Shown: positions 24,026 to 32,846 of the stretch, in pieces | Numbering within the stretch: position 1 is the first letter of the stretch | Layout: the number at the start of each line of letters is the position of its first letter | Source of the DNA: Catellatospora sichuanensis | Lineage (GTDB): Bacteria > Actinomycetota > Actinomycetes > Mycobacteriales > Micromonosporaceae | Assembly (NCBI RefSeq): GCF_007483665.1 | Contig: NZ_ML660183.1 | Coordinates: forward strand, 124,001 to 188,000 | Reading direction: 5' to 3' | DNA length: 64,000 nt | Translations under genes and position numbers: made by a program | Notes under the pieces: generated by a model | The model's database searches: none | Seen by the model: the letters and a program-made list of their open reading frames with translations, nothing else | What the model was told of the DNA's origin: nothing

Positions 24026-24979
24026 ATGATCGAGAAAGTCAAGGTCGCCGCCGTCGGAGTGGGCAACGACGTTTCAGCACTCGTGCAGGGAATCGCGTTC
24101 TACCGCGCCTCCGGCAGCCTGGTCGGCATCTGCCGCCCCGTGGTCGACGGGCTCGGTGTCGGCGACATCGACTTCGTGGCGGCGTTCGCCGTCTCCGAGG
24201 CCAAGGTGGGCGCAGACCTCACCGAGGCGATCTTCATGGCTCCCAACAACTTTCCGCGTATCGGCGCCGAACTGCCGCGCTCGGGCGTGACCGTGGAGCG
24301 GGGCCTGACCGACGCGACCGAGGTCGACCGCGTCGCCAAAGCTCTGGCCGGTGCCGAGGTCGTGCTGTATGCCGCACCGTCCGGGCGGCCCGAGGTCGCC
24401 CGCGCCTACGCCGAGGCCGCGCTGCAGGCCGGGGCGGCGTTCGTCAACACCACCTCCGACGTCGTCGCCCGCGACCCGCAGTGGATCGAACGGTACGAGG
24501 CCGCGGGCCTGCCACTGCTCGGCGACGACCTGACCAGCCAGTTCGGCGCCTCGATCGTGCACAAGACGCTGCTGGGCCTGCTCGAGGAACGGGGCCTCAC
24601 CCTGACGAGTTCCTACCAGGTCAACCTGGGCGGCACCGAGGACATCCGCAACCTGGCGGCCAACAGCGGCAGCAAGAAGCAGTCGAAGCTGAACGCCCTG
24701 GCCGCAGGCCACGCCGCGAACAAGGTCGAGATGGCGCCGATCGGGCACATCACGAGCCTGAAGTCGGAGAAGGTCGCCTACCTCAACATCGAGGCGCAGG
24801 GCTGGGGCGAGACGTCGATCAGTCTCGACATCAAGCTCAAGGTGCACGACCCGAGCGGCGCCGCAGGCGTCACCGTCGACCTGATCCGCATGGCCGCCGG
24901 TGCCCTGCGGGCCGGGCGCGGCGGCCACGTCCCGGCGGCGGCGACCATGCTCAAGTCCCCGCCCGGAACGACGGCCTGA
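24026..24979 (+). CDS. myo-Inositol-1-phosphate synthase family protein
   Basis: 317 residues from ATG 24026. The N-terminal Rossmann motif is VGVGNDVSALVQGI; a FVAAFAVSEAKVG segment, the NTTSDVVAR loop, GLPLLGDDLTSQFGASIVHK and the C-terminal Lys-rich active-site stretch (NLGGTEDIRNLAA, SKKQSKLNALAA) follow actinobacterial Ino1 in order. Ino1 turns glucose-6-phosphate into inositol-3-phosphate using NAD. This copy is shorter and divergent (Ino1 is about 360 aa), similar to the paralogues found in secondary-metabolite loci, so the substrate may differ. Upstream gene is divergent (pectinesterase); the next, the sigma-lyase fusion, is convergent. Confidence 0.85.
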   Translation: MIEKVKVAAVGVGNDVSALVQGIAFYRASGSLVGICRPVVDGLGVGDIDFVAAFAVSEAKVGADLTEAIFMAPNNFPRIGAELPRSGVTVERGLTDATEVDRVAKALAGAEVVLYAAPSGRPEVARAYAEAALQAGAAFVNTTSDVVARDPQWIERYEAAGLPLLGDDLTSQFGASIVHKTLLGLLEERGLTLTSSYQVNLGGTEDIRNLAANSGSKKQSKLNALAAGHAANKVEMAPIGHITSLKSEKVAYLNIEAQGWGETSISLDIKLKVHDPSGAAGVTVDLIRMAAGALRAGRGGHVPAAATMLKSPPGTTA

Positions 24980-24989
24980 CCGGGCCGGG

Positions 24990-27197
24990 TCACGCCGGCG
25001 GCGGAACGTCGCCGCCGGCGGTCATCGACGCGCCCATCGTCTTGTCCTTGCGGTTGAGCAGGAACGTCGTCGGCGGCAGCTGCCCGGACGGGGCGCGTTC
25101 GCCGCGGGCGGTGGCCGGGTCGCCGCTGCGCAGCACCGTGGTCGCCCAGCCGTCCTGGCCCCACGAGTTGTCCGCGTCGTCGACGCCGCCGCCGACCTGG
25201 ACGTCGCGGCCGTTGGCCAGGGCCAGGTTGTTCCGCAGCCGTGCGGAGGAGTACACGAACGCGAACCCGGTGCCGCCGTTGCGGTAGGCGGTGTTGTTGG
25301 TGGCCGTGAGCCGCCCCGGGTTGCTGGCCTCGGTGAAGCCGTAACCGGCGTTGTCCCACGACGCGTTGTCGACCACGACGTGCGCGACGGCCGGGGCGGG
25401 CGCGCCGCCGCCGAGTTTGATGCCGTTGCCGGGGCCGTTGAACGCGGCGATGTCCCACCGGTTGTGGCCGTTGCCGTAGGCCCAGTTGCCGACGACCGTC
25501 ACCGGGTCGGTGAAGTTGCTCAGGTCCAGGCCGTCGCCGGAGTTCTCGGCGAACCGGCACCCGCGTACGACGTTGCCCGCCCCGGCGCCGTTCTTGATCG
25601 CCAGACCGTCGGCGCTGCCGCCGCGGTCGACGGTGTCGTGGTTGCGGGCGAAGTCGCTGTCGAGGACATGATTGCCCTGCGTGCCCGCATCGCGCAGGGT
25701 CAGCGCGGTGTCGCCGTTGTCGTGCAGCCACAGCCTGCGGAACACGTTGCCGCGGCAGGCCCGGCAGACGTAGGCGTGGCTGGGCGCGTTGCGCATCTCC
25801 AGGCCCTGCACGGTCCAGTACCCGCCGCGCTGGGTGATCAGCCACTGGCCGCCGGGCAGCGCGGAGCCGTCGACGACGGGCCGCTCCCCCACCAGGTTGC
25901 TGACGGTGATACGACGGCTCGCGGTGCCGACGATGGTGATCTCGACGGTCGCGGTCGGCCGGTGCGTACCCGCGCGCAGCGCGACGACCTGCCCCGGCTG
26001 CACCACCTGCACCGCTTTGGCCAGGGTGGCGTAGGGCCGGGCGGCCGTCCCCGGGCCGGTGTCGTCGCCGTCGGTGGCGACGTAGATGTCGGCGCTGGTG
26101 ACGCCCTCGGCCGTCACCACATGGCGGGCGGGCGCGGGCGGTGCCGACGGTGACGGCGTCGCCGACCGAACAGGTGCGGCACTGGTCGCGGGCGCAGCCT
26201 GCGGCGGCGGGCCGGGTGTCGGCGGCGCGACCGCCGGTGGCGTGGTGCCGGAGACCGCCAGCACCGCGGCGGTGGCCGCGGCGACCCCGACGCCCGCCGT
26301 GCCGACGACCTTCACGTTGAGGTATCCGATCACGCGACGCACCGCGTCGACGGCCGGCGCCACCGCGCCGAGGCCGCCGCCCGACGTCGACGCGACGATC
26401 TCCGGGAGCCGCCCGGCGAGGACCGCAGGCACCGGCAGCAGCCACGGCAGCGCCAGCACCCGCACCGCCGGCACGCCCCGGCGGCCCGCGAGCAGGCACA
26501 CCTCGCAGTCGGCCACGTGCCGGCCGAGCCGCTTGAGCCAGCGCGGCTCCGCGGTGCGATCCCAGGTCGCGGCCACCTCACCCAGGCCGGGACAGCGCGG
26601 CGTCGACCGCAGCGCCCGCAGCACCGTCAGCGCCAGGTCAAGGCGGGCCCGCATGCGCTGGACCCGCACGGCGGTATGCGCCGGACTCAGCGACAACGCC
26701 GCCGCGACCTCGGCACGGGTCATCGTCCCGGCGACCTCCTGCGACCACAGCGCCAGCGTCTGCCGCTCGGCCGGGTTCAGGAACCCGGCCGCATGCGCGA
26801 TCAAGCGCAGCTCGCGGTCCAGGTCGACGCGGTCCTCGGCCAGCGCCGCGACATCGGTCTCCGGGTCGGGAGGCTCGGCGGCGTCGACGGCGAGGTCGAT
26901 CGGCTGGGCGGCGCGGGCGCGTTGGCGGGCCAGGCGGCGCGCGCGTTCCTGGATCTGGCTGACCGCGATCGACACCAGCCAGGCTTTGAACCCGTCGGCG
27001 TCGCGCAGCCCGCGCAGGTGCCGCACCGCGCGCAACATGGTCTCCTGCACCACGTCGTCGACGTCAGGGTCGGCGCCCAAGGCGCGGCGGACCACCGCGT
27101 ACACCAGGGGCAGGTGGTCGCCGAGCAGGGACTCCAGGGCATGCCGGTCGCCTGCGCGGGCTGCGGCCACGCGCGCGGCATCCGCCGTCGGGGACAA
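24990..27197 (-). CDS. ECF sigma factor fused to zinc motif, membrane span and pectate-lyase-like beta-helix
   Basis: 735 residues from TTG 27197 (GAGGAG upstream). Residues 10-95 are a sigma-70 region 2 (LVYAVVRRALG, DVDDVVQETMLRAVRHL), 125-195 region 4 (LNPAERQTLALW, helix-turn-helix AEVAAALSLSPAHTAVRVQRM). Then His227-x3-Cys231-x2-Cys234, as in zinc-binding anti-sigma domains, one membrane span (about 296-316), a Pro/Ala/Ser linker (317-358), and an extracellular right-handed beta-helix (370-735) opening IYVATDGDDTGPGT, like PL9 pectate lyases. This puts an RNA polymerase sigma factor inside the cell and a lyase-like or pectin-binding domain outside, in one chain. Some actinobacterial ECF groups with C-terminal carbohydrate-active extensions are known. 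The neighbouring pectin operon is the obvious target. Confidence 0.85.
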   Translation of the reverse strand: MSPTADAARVAAARAGDRHALESLLGDHLPLVYAVVRRALGADPDVDDVVQETMLRAVRHLRGLRDADGFKAWLVSIAVSQIQERARRLARQRARAAQPIDLAVDAAEPPDPETDVAALAEDRVDLDRELRLIAHAAGFLNPAERQTLALWSQEVAGTMTRAEVAAALSLSPAHTAVRVQRMRARLDLALTVLRALRSTPRCPGLGEVAATWDRTAEPRWLKRLGRHVADCEVCLLAGRRGVPAVRVLALPWLLPVPAVLAGRLPEIVASTSGGGLGAVAPAVDAVRRVIGYLNVKVVGTAGVGVAAATAAVLAVSGTTPPAVAPPTPGPPPQAAPATSAAPVRSATPSPSAPPAPARHVVTAEGVTSADIYVATDGDDTGPGTAARPYATLAKAVQVVQPGQVVALRAGTHRPTATVEITIVGTASRRITVSNLVGERPVVDGSALPGGQWLITQRGGYWTVQGLEMRNAPSHAYVCRACRGNVFRRLWLHDNGDTALTLRDAGTQGNHVLDSDFARNHDTVDRGGSADGLAIKNGAGAGNVVRGCRFAENSGDGLDLSNFTDPVTVVGNWAYGNGHNRWDIAAFNGPGNGIKLGGGAPAPAVAHVVVDNASWDNAGYGFTEASNPGRLTATNNTAYRNGGTGFAFVYSSARLRNNLALANGRDVQVGGGVDDADNSWGQDGWATTVLRSGDPATARGERAPSGQLPPTTFLLNRKDKTMGASMTAGGDVPPPA

Positions 27198-27381
27198 GGC
27201 GTGTCAACTCCTCGGTACGCGTATCGCGACCGGGACCGGGCCGGTCGGCACGTGCCCGACATGGTGACACCCGTGAATGTTCGTTGTAAAGCCGAACTAA
27301 CCAGGTACCGACGTAGGTCTCGAAGGTCGACGAATCCACCCGACAGCGCCGACCCTGAATCCCGCCGTACGCTGCCGCCCG

Positions 27382-27705
27382 TCAGCGATAACGGCCGTCG
27401 AAGCCGGTGCCGTCACGCAGGCTCGTGAATCGCAACCCCACGATCGCTCCCGCCTCGACCATCCAGTGAAGGTCGTAGCAGGCTCGATAGTTCGGTGGCC
27501 AGAATGAGCAGAATCGCCCGTCGTCCACGGACCACTCGCCGTGGGTCTCGACTCCGCCTTCAACGTAGGTTGTGGCACCCGACGCGTCGAAGACCTGGGT
27601 AGCGCCGTCCTGGTACACGAACGGACCTGCGGTGACGGCTGCCGGAATCAGATCGGCGGACACCGGTTGGCCGTCGGCGACGTCGACGCCCGAAAACACG
27701 TTCAT
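27382..27705 (-). CDS. Hypothetical protein, 107 aa
   Basis: ATG at 27705. A small soluble beta-rich protein: VTAGPFVYQDGATQVFDASG, a TTYVEGGVETHGEWSVDDGRF segment, then FWPPNYRACYDLHW and VGLRFTSL. The 'GEWxxxDGRFCxxWPP..RxCYxL' order is that of small secreted or cytosolic proteins with a lipocalin-like calycin fold seen in actinomycetes and proteobacteria. No signal peptide. Not in an operon with a recognised gene; function unknown. Confidence 0.6.
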   Translation of the reverse strand: MNVFSGVDVADGQPVSADLIPAAVTAGPFVYQDGATQVFDASGATTYVEGGVETHGEWSVDDGRFCSFWPPNYRACYDLHWMVEAGAIVGLRFTSLRDGTGFDGRYR

Positions 27706-27833
27706 GATTTAACGTTACGTCGCCCGCGTGCCCCTGCAGGCCATTCGACGCTGCCGGCCGCCGCACGACCGGCTCCGCAACACCGAACGCACTGACGGCG
27801 GACTGCCGTCGAGGCCCGACGAACCCGAGGTCG

Positions 27834-28325
27834 TCACCGGATGATGTGGAACGTGAACTGTCTCACCGTCTCGCCCGCGGGCACGGTACGGATGTATCCG
27901 CGGACCCCCGCGTACGCGCCAGAGCCCCCCGTGATCGCGACGTCGACCGATGACGGGGCGGGTAGGCGCAACAGAGCCTGTGATGTCATCTGCCCGTCCG
28001 GGAGCGCAAACGTCCCCACGCACTGCAGTTCCTTGGGCTCGATGCGGACGTAGTTGCACAGCACACTGTGGTCGCCGACCTTCTTGTCGTCGCGGTACAG
28101 GTCCTCGGCGACGATGAACTGGTCACCCAGGCTGATGCCCTTCTGCCCCAGATCCAGGTTCAATGACTCGGTCTGCCTACCGACTATCTCCATGACCTCC
28201 TCATACCGGCTGGCGTGAACGCCGGCGGCCGGCGGTGAAGACGTGGCCGGCGTTGCCGAGACAGCGGCAAGGGCCGCGCTCAGGCCCAGCCCAGCGGTAA
28301 ATCGGCGAGCCTGCACTCCGCGCAT
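27834..28325 (-). CDS. Secreted allene-oxide-cyclase-barrel-like protein
   Basis: 163 residues from ATG 28325 (an in-frame ATG at 28367 is possible). Signal peptide-like N-terminus (FTAGLGLSAALAAVSATPAT). The mature part carries the phrases of the bacterial AOC/dirigent-like barrel: GDQFIVAEDLYRDDKKVGDH, CNYVRIEPKELQCVGTFALP, GQMTSQALLRLPAP, AITGGSGAYAGVRG. Members are eight-stranded beta barrels; in actinomycetes they are secreted and of unknown function, in plants related folds guide radical coupling or cyclisation. It is a single gene; no enzymatic partner is nearby. Confidence 0.8.
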   Translation of the reverse strand: MRGVQARRFTAGLGLSAALAAVSATPATSSPPAAGVHASRYEEVMEIVGRQTESLNLDLGQKGISLGDQFIVAEDLYRDDKKVGDHSVLCNYVRIEPKELQCVGTFALPDGQMTSQALLRLPAPSSVDVAITGGSGAYAGVRGYIRTVPAGETVRQFTFHIIR

Positions 28326-28513
28326 GGCAGCTCCCGCAACAGCGTAGACACGAATGCTCACGGACATGCCGTCCCGGCAGCCCGCCCGTGCGCCCATGAT
28401 CCCGTGAGCTGCTCTTCCGGAGACCTCCAGATAACTGATTATCGCCCTGTATCAAGCAGCGCACCGAGCTTCGCGTGAATGCAGGTGCCGACTCTGGCAG
28501 CGCGCTGTTCAGC

Positions 28514-28630
28514 GGCCCGACCACGTGGCTGGACTGCGTCCTGCAGACCGCGAGCACGGGGCCCGGTGGCCTCCTCGTGGCGGGGGTCTACGCCCGTGTC
28601 GAAGCGCTCGGAGTGTGGTTCGTCGCCGCG
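28514..28630 (+). pseudogene. Fragment of a GNAT acetyltransferase gene
   Basis: The plus-strand frame reads WLDCVLQTASTGPGGLLVAG, then VYARVEALGVWFVA. It matches WLNGVLQTASAGRGGLVVAR and RVEALGAWFAN of the intact GNAT gene at 29065-29700. Only about 38 codons survive, with no start, acetyl-CoA motif or end. It is a partial copy from the same locus. Confidence 0.65.
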
Positions 28631-28724
28631 CCACCTCGGACGCCAGTCTCACCCAGCCGCGGGGCCAGCGGCCACGGGATGCGGATGTCAGGTGTCTCCG
28701 GGCGCTTCGCCGACCATCCGAGGA

Positions 28725-28945
28725 TCACGCGGTGCGTCGCCGATCCATCCATTCCTCGAAGTCGGCAGAGGTACGGATGCCGCCGTCGAGGACGGCAGTG
28801 TAAATGTCCCAACTGGATACACCTATGCCGTACTCGGGTCGCACGGCCCAGGCGTCCTCCACCACCAGGATCGCGGCACGGGTTTCCCCGGTCAATCTGG
28901 CAGGAATTTCCTCCCCCTGCCGGTGGCACCCATCGCATTAACCGA
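28725..28945 (-). pseudogene. Unrecognised gene fragment without a start
   Basis: A minus-strand frame runs from a stop upstream to TGA at 28725 and reads GEEIPARLTGETRAAILVVE, then DAWAVRPEYGIG, YTAVLDGGIRTSADFEEWMD. It has normal actinomycete codon use and protein-like composition but no start codon or ribosome binding site, and it overlaps the debris of the GNAT fragment region. Likely the 3' end of a lost gene; family not recognised. Confidence 0.4.
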
Positions 28946-29064
28946 TGACAACCACTTCCTGGTGTGCAGCGGTCGACCCGAGACCCGGTCGGGTTCCTAC
29001 GCCGCCGTACCGACCGCACGTTCGAACTTTGGCCGGCCTGCTCGCGTACTGAAGAATCCCCCGC

Positions 29065-29700
29065 ATGCCTAATGATCTTCACGGTGACGCCGCGGTCCGC
29101 CTCGAATGGCCCACTCGGGCCGACGAACGGCTGCGCAGCGAATGCCATCGCGTGATCACGGCCGTCGTCGAGCAGGGTGGCGCGATCGGCTGGCTGCAGG
29201 TGCCGTCCCGCGAGAAGACCGACGCGTGGCTCAACGGAGTCCTCCAGACCGCAAGTGCAGGGCGTGGCGGCCTCGTCGTGGCGCGGGTCGACTCGCGCGT
29301 CGAAGCACTCGGAGCATGGTTCGCCAACCAGCCCGGACCCGTGGGCCACGTCGCAGAACTGACCAAGGTGATGGCCCACCCGGACGCACGCGGCCTCGGC
29401 CTGGGCAAGCGGCTGGTCCCCGCCCTGGTGAACGCCTGCGCCGACGCCGGGATGGAGGTGATCACCCTGGGCGTACGCGGCAACAACCACGGCGCGATCG
29501 CACTGTACGAGGCCTGCGGCTTCCGCACGTGGGGCGTCCTGCCCAACGCCGTCGCGGTCGACGAACTCCGCTTCGACGACGTCCGCATGTTCCTGCCGCT
29601 GCCCCTGCCCGACGGCGTCCGCATCCACGGATCCGCCGCGGGCGGTCCGGGAGGCTCCGACCGCGGGTCCTCACCGACTTCCCGCCACGAACAGGACTAA
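29065..29700 (+). CDS. GNAT family N-acetyltransferase
   Basis: 211 residues. The acetyl-CoA-binding motif A is ELTKVMAHPDARGLGLGKRL (about 93-112, with the R/Q-x-x-G-x-G/A pattern), followed by LVNACADAGMEVITLGV and the motif B GAIALYEACGFRTWG. It transfers an acetyl group to an amine substrate that cannot be predicted. Start ATG at 29065 is adequate; no strong ribosome binding site. The C-terminal 25 residues are Gly/Ser-rich. It ends 33 bases before the antiporter gene, probably in the same transcript. Confidence 0.85.
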   Translation: MPNDLHGDAAVRLEWPTRADERLRSECHRVITAVVEQGGAIGWLQVPSREKTDAWLNGVLQTASAGRGGLVVARVDSRVEALGAWFANQPGPVGHVAELTKVMAHPDARGLGLGKRLVPALVNACADAGMEVITLGVRGNNHGAIALYEACGFRTWGVLPNAVAVDELRFDDVRMFLPLPLPDGVRIHGSAAGGPGGSDRGSSPTSRHEQD

Positions 29701-29733
29701 ATCCCCCAGAATGGGCAGGGTGAGGAGTCGCCC

Positions 29734-30936
29734 GTGCTCGCCGTACTGATGCTCGGCCTGGTCCTGGTCATCTGGGCCGTGCTCGCCCGACCGGCGCAGC
29801 GCTACAGCGTCACCGTGCCCATCGCCATGGCCGCCTCCGGCCTCATCCTCACCAACGGCACCTATCCCCTGGTCGATGTCGAGGTCACCGGACCCGTCGT
29901 CCGCCACCTCATCGAGATCACCCTCGCCCTGGTCCTGTTCACCGACGCCACCGACATCAGCATGCGCTGGCTGCGCGAGACCGGCCGCGTACCCATGCGC
30001 ATGCTCTTCATCGCATTCCCACTGACCGTGCTACTCGGCTTCGCCGCCGGCGTCCCACTGCTACCCGGCGCCGGCTGGTGGGTCTGCGCCATCTGCGCCG
30101 CCGTACTCGCCGCCACCGACTCCACCCCGATCCTGCCGATGCTGCACGACCAGCGTCTGCCCTCCGGCATGCGCCACACCATCACCGTCGTCAGCGGCCT
30201 CGACGACGGCATCGCCGCACCCCTCGTCCTGCTGCTGCTCGCCGGCGCGATCGGCACCACCGACCTGGAAAGCGTCCTGCTGGAACTGCTCATCGCACTC
30301 GTCGCGGGTCTGATCACCGGCTACGGCGGGGCAAGGCTGCTCACCCTCGCCCGCCAGCGCGGCTGGAGCACCGAGGAAGCCGAACGTGTCGGCCTGCTCG
30401 CGGTGGCGATCACCGCGTTCGCGATGGGCGAGGTGCTCCACGGCAACGGCTTCGTCGCCGCGTTCGTGGCCGGGCTGGCCGCCCGCGCCACCGCGCCGCA
30501 CATGCCGCGTGCAGCGCTGCAGACCGTGTCGGACACCGCACTGGTGCTGTCGGCGGCGGTCTGGTTCGTGTTCGGGTCGCTGATCGTGCCCGCGTTCACC
30601 GACGGCCTGGAGTGGCGGGTGTTCGTGTACGCGTTCCTGTCGCTGACACTGATCAGAATGCTGCCGGTGGCGCTGTCACTGCTGGGCAGCCACGTGCCGT
30701 GGCGCGAACGCTGGGCGCTGGGCTTCTGGGGACCGCGCGGGCTGGACAGCATGGTGCTGGGCATCATCGCCCTGGAACAGCTGTCGGGCCTGGACGCCGA
30801 CTGGGTCGCCGACGTCGTCGTAGTCGTGATCAGCCTGAGCATCCTCGTCCACGGGCTGAGCGCCCGCTACTTCGCCTCCTGGTGGGACCGGCGCAGCCGC
30901 GCCCTCACGGGGTCGGCCAGCCCTTCCGGCGACTAG
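29734..30936 (+). CDS. NhaP-type cation:proton antiporter
   Basis: 400 residues from GTG 29734 (GAGGAG upstream). Twelve or so hydrophobic segments; the CPA1 signatures LVLFTDATDIS and ICAAVLAATDSTPILPML contain the acidic residues expected in the ion path (Asp in the FTDATD and ATDS motifs), and SGLDDGIAAPLVLLLL carries the conserved second acidic pair. It exchanges Na or K for protons at the membrane. The C-terminus ends with a short cytoplasmic tail (LVHGLSARYFASWWDRR), copied as fragments at 32139-32213 and 33458-33511. Confidence 0.88.
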   Translation: MLAVLMLGLVLVIWAVLARPAQRYSVTVPIAMAASGLILTNGTYPLVDVEVTGPVVRHLIEITLALVLFTDATDISMRWLRETGRVPMRMLFIAFPLTVLLGFAAGVPLLPGAGWWVCAICAAVLAATDSTPILPMLHDQRLPSGMRHTITVVSGLDDGIAAPLVLLLLAGAIGTTDLESVLLELLIALVAGLITGYGGARLLTLARQRGWSTEEAERVGLLAVAITAFAMGEVLHGNGFVAAFVAGLAARATAPHMPRAALQTVSDTALVLSAAVWFVFGSLIVPAFTDGLEWRVFVYAFLSLTLIRMLPVALSLLGSHVPWRERWALGFWGPRGLDSMVLGIIALEQLSGLDADWVADVVVVVISLSILVHGLSARYFASWWDRRSRALTGSASPSGD

Positions 30937-30951
30937 CGGAGCTTGGGCGTC

Positions 30952-32049
30952 TTACGATCCGACGTGTGGTGGTGCAGGGAGCGACAGATCACTGGATCGG
31001 CGTGGTCCTGTCGCGGTCAGGTCGAGGTCGTCGGCGGTGGGAGCGAAATAACCGGCGATCGTGTCGACGTCGACACCGGCGAGGCTGGCCGGCTTCCAGC
31101 GAGGGCTGCGATCCTTGTCGATGATCTGGGCGCGTACCCCTTCGGCGAAATCCGCCGACCTCAGCATCGCCGCCGACAGCCGGTACTCCTGCTCCAGCGC
31201 CGCTTCCAGCGACGGCAGTCCGGCCGCGGTGCGCAGCGACCGCAAGGTGACCACCAGCGCGGTCGGGGACCTGGCGGCGATCTCTTCCGCGGCCGCGCGC
31301 GCCGCAGGGGCGGGGTCGGATCGCAGCCGGTCGAGGATCTCGGGTACGGAGTCGGCGGCATAGCACCGGTCGATCCATTCCCGGCAGGCCGCGAGCTCTC
31401 CCTCCGGCGGACAGAGCGCGTACGAGGCCACGGCGCCGTCGGCGTCGGCGTCTGCCAGCGCCCCGGCCAGTCGTGCCAGCTGCTCGGCGGGCACGAAGTG
31501 GTCGGCGAGTCCGGCGTGAACGGCATCGGCGGCCCCGATCGACGTTCCGGTCAGGGCCAGGTGTGTGCCGACCTGCCCAGGCGCGTGCGACAGCAGCCAG
31601 CTGCCGCCGATGTCGGGGTGGAAGCCGATGCCGACCTCCGGCATCGCCAGTCGCGAGCGTTCGGTGACGATCCGGACGCCGGCGTGTGCGGAGATCCCGA
31701 TGCCGCCGCCCATCACCAGGCCGTCCATCCAGGCCACGATCGGTTTGCGGTATCGGGCGATCGCGGCGTTGAGCCGGTATTCCCGCGCCCAGAAGTCCAG
31801 TGAGGCGCTACCACCGGACACCGCGTCGGCGTGGATCGCGCGGATGTCCCCACCCGCGCACAGCCCTCGCTCACCGGCACCGGTGAGCAGCACCGTCCGG
31901 ACCCGGTCGGTGGCGGCCCACAGGTCGAGCACCTGCTGCATGATCCTGACCATCTCGGTGGTCAGCGCGTTGATGGCCCGCGGCCGGTTGAGGGTGATCA
32001 CGCCCAGGTGGCCGGTGAGCCGGGTCGACACCGGCGGAGGGGCATTCAC
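30952..32049 (-). CDS. 3-Hydroxyisobutyryl-CoA hydrolase (enoyl-CoA hydratase family)
   Basis: 365 residues. Crotonase fold: GVITLNRPRAINAL (14-27), oxyanion-hole loop GLCAGGDIRAI (63-73 region), MGGGIGISAHAGVRI, and MPEVGIGFHPDIGGSWLLSH, whose glutamate and the following pattern identify the 3-hydroxyisobutyryl-CoA hydrolase branch, as does the length (crotonases are about 260, HIBCH about 350). It releases 3-hydroxyisobutyrate in valine breakdown. It faces the antiporter gene tail-to-tail with only 15 bases between stops; no other valine-pathway genes are in the window. Confidence 0.9.
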   Translation of the reverse strand: MNAPPPVSTRLTGHLGVITLNRPRAINALTTEMVRIMQQVLDLWAATDRVRTVLLTGAGERGLCAGGDIRAIHADAVSGGSASLDFWAREYRLNAAIARYRKPIVAWMDGLVMGGGIGISAHAGVRIVTERSRLAMPEVGIGFHPDIGGSWLLSHAPGQVGTHLALTGTSIGAADAVHAGLADHFVPAEQLARLAGALADADADGAVASYALCPPEGELAACREWIDRCYAADSVPEILDRLRSDPAPAARAAAEEIAARSPTALVVTLRSLRTAAGLPSLEAALEQEYRLSAAMLRSADFAEGVRAQIIDKDRSPRWKPASLAGVDVDTIAGYFAPTADDLDLTATGPRRSSDLSLPAPPHVGS

Positions 32050-32138
32050 TCGGCAGCCTCTCTCGCGGGCACCAGGATCCCTTCGACCAACTCCACGAAG
32101 ATCATTACGATATCAGTATCACCTGCCGATGGACGCGC

Positions 32139-32213
32139 GATGAGCCTTGGCATCCTCATCCACGGGCCGAGCGCGCTGCATCGCTCGCTGGTGGGACCGG
32201 CTCAGGCGCACTC
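32139..32213 (+). repeat. Fragment of the antiporter C-terminal coding sequence
   Basis: SLGILIHGPSALHRSLVG reads against SLSILVHGLSARYFASWW of the antiporter (near 30835-30905), and the bases follow the same pattern with scattered differences and a frame change. A free-standing copy of the 3' end of that gene, about 1.2 kb downstream of it. Confidence 0.6.
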
Positions 32214-32289
32214 CGGCCGGTATGCCCCGGCGGACGCCGCCGCGTCGTGGTGTGCCGCATCGACATGAGTGCCGGACGTGGTGCAGTGA

Positions 32290-32341
32290 GCCGCCCGGTT
32301 CAGGGTTCGACTGATGTAATCCGAATCCTGAACCGGGCGGC
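32290..32341. terminator. 20-base-arm hairpin behind the SH3-like gene
   Basis: GCCGCCCGGTTCAGGGTTCG pairs with CGAATCCTGAACCGGGCGGC over 20 bases with a single G-T wobble and a 12-base loop. It lies about 115 bases after the stop of the SH3-like gene (32457) on the minus strand. Long for a terminator; the fold is the strongest in this part of the window and could also protect an RNA 3' end. Confidence 0.55.
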
Positions 32342-32456
32342 GGGTTGCGCCCAGAGATCTTCGACGGTGCGTTGGCGTCGTCCGGCTTGCAGTATCCGCA
32401 TCGACCCGGGAAGGAACCGGCATCGGGTTGCTTGCGGGCGGCAGACCGGTATCAGA

Positions 32457-32846
32457 TCAACATGGGTCTTTTGACCCACGGTTCGTCAGATAGTAATCCG
32501 AGACCCAGCCGTAGTAGTTGCCGCTGCCGCTGTTTTTACGGACCCAGGACCACGTGTGAACGCCGTTCACCGTATCGCCCTGGTCGTAGCACATCATCTC
32601 CAACTGGTGTCCGTTGGCGAGAGTCCCAAAACTCGTGCAGTTGACGTGGGGCCCGAAGCGGAAATGCACCCCGCTCGGGGCTCCGGTCACCGATTCGTAC
32701 TGGATCGTTGGCCCGTTGTAGGCCTCGTGCCCACAAGTTGCCTGGGCAGGCCCGGCCATGACCGCCGTCAAACCGGTGCTTGCCGCCAACACCACGACTG
32801 CCTTCGCCGCCAGTGCACGCAGCGGTCGTTTCTTTCCGACCCACAT
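32457..32846 (-). CDS. Small secreted SH3-like protein
   Basis: 129 residues with a clear signal peptide (ALAAKAVVVLAASTGLTAVMA, cleavage after QA about residue 36). The mature part is an SH3b-like domain: TIQYESVTGAPSGVHFRFGP, a GHQLEMMCYDQGDTVNGVHTW segment, and the W-x-x-GWVSDYYL motif that closes bacterial SH3b domains. Cysteines (CGH, NCTS, MMCYD, final DPC) may form disulfides. Such domains bind cell wall or are secreted with unknown role. The start has GGGGGG 5-10 bases upstream. Single gene. Confidence 0.75.
   Translation of the reverse strand: MWVGKKRPLRALAAKAVVVLAASTGLTAVMAGPAQATCGHEAYNGPTIQYESVTGAPSGVHFRFGPHVNCTSFGTLANGHQLEMMCYDQGDTVNGVHTWSWVRKNSGSGNYYGWVSDYYLTNRGSKDPC

Noticed and set aside
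24994-25017. Hairpin CCGGCGGCG/CGCCGCCGG as a terminator
   Set aside because: It lies inside the last codons of the sigma-lyase fusion; Gly/Pro codons in high-GC DNA give such pairs by chance.
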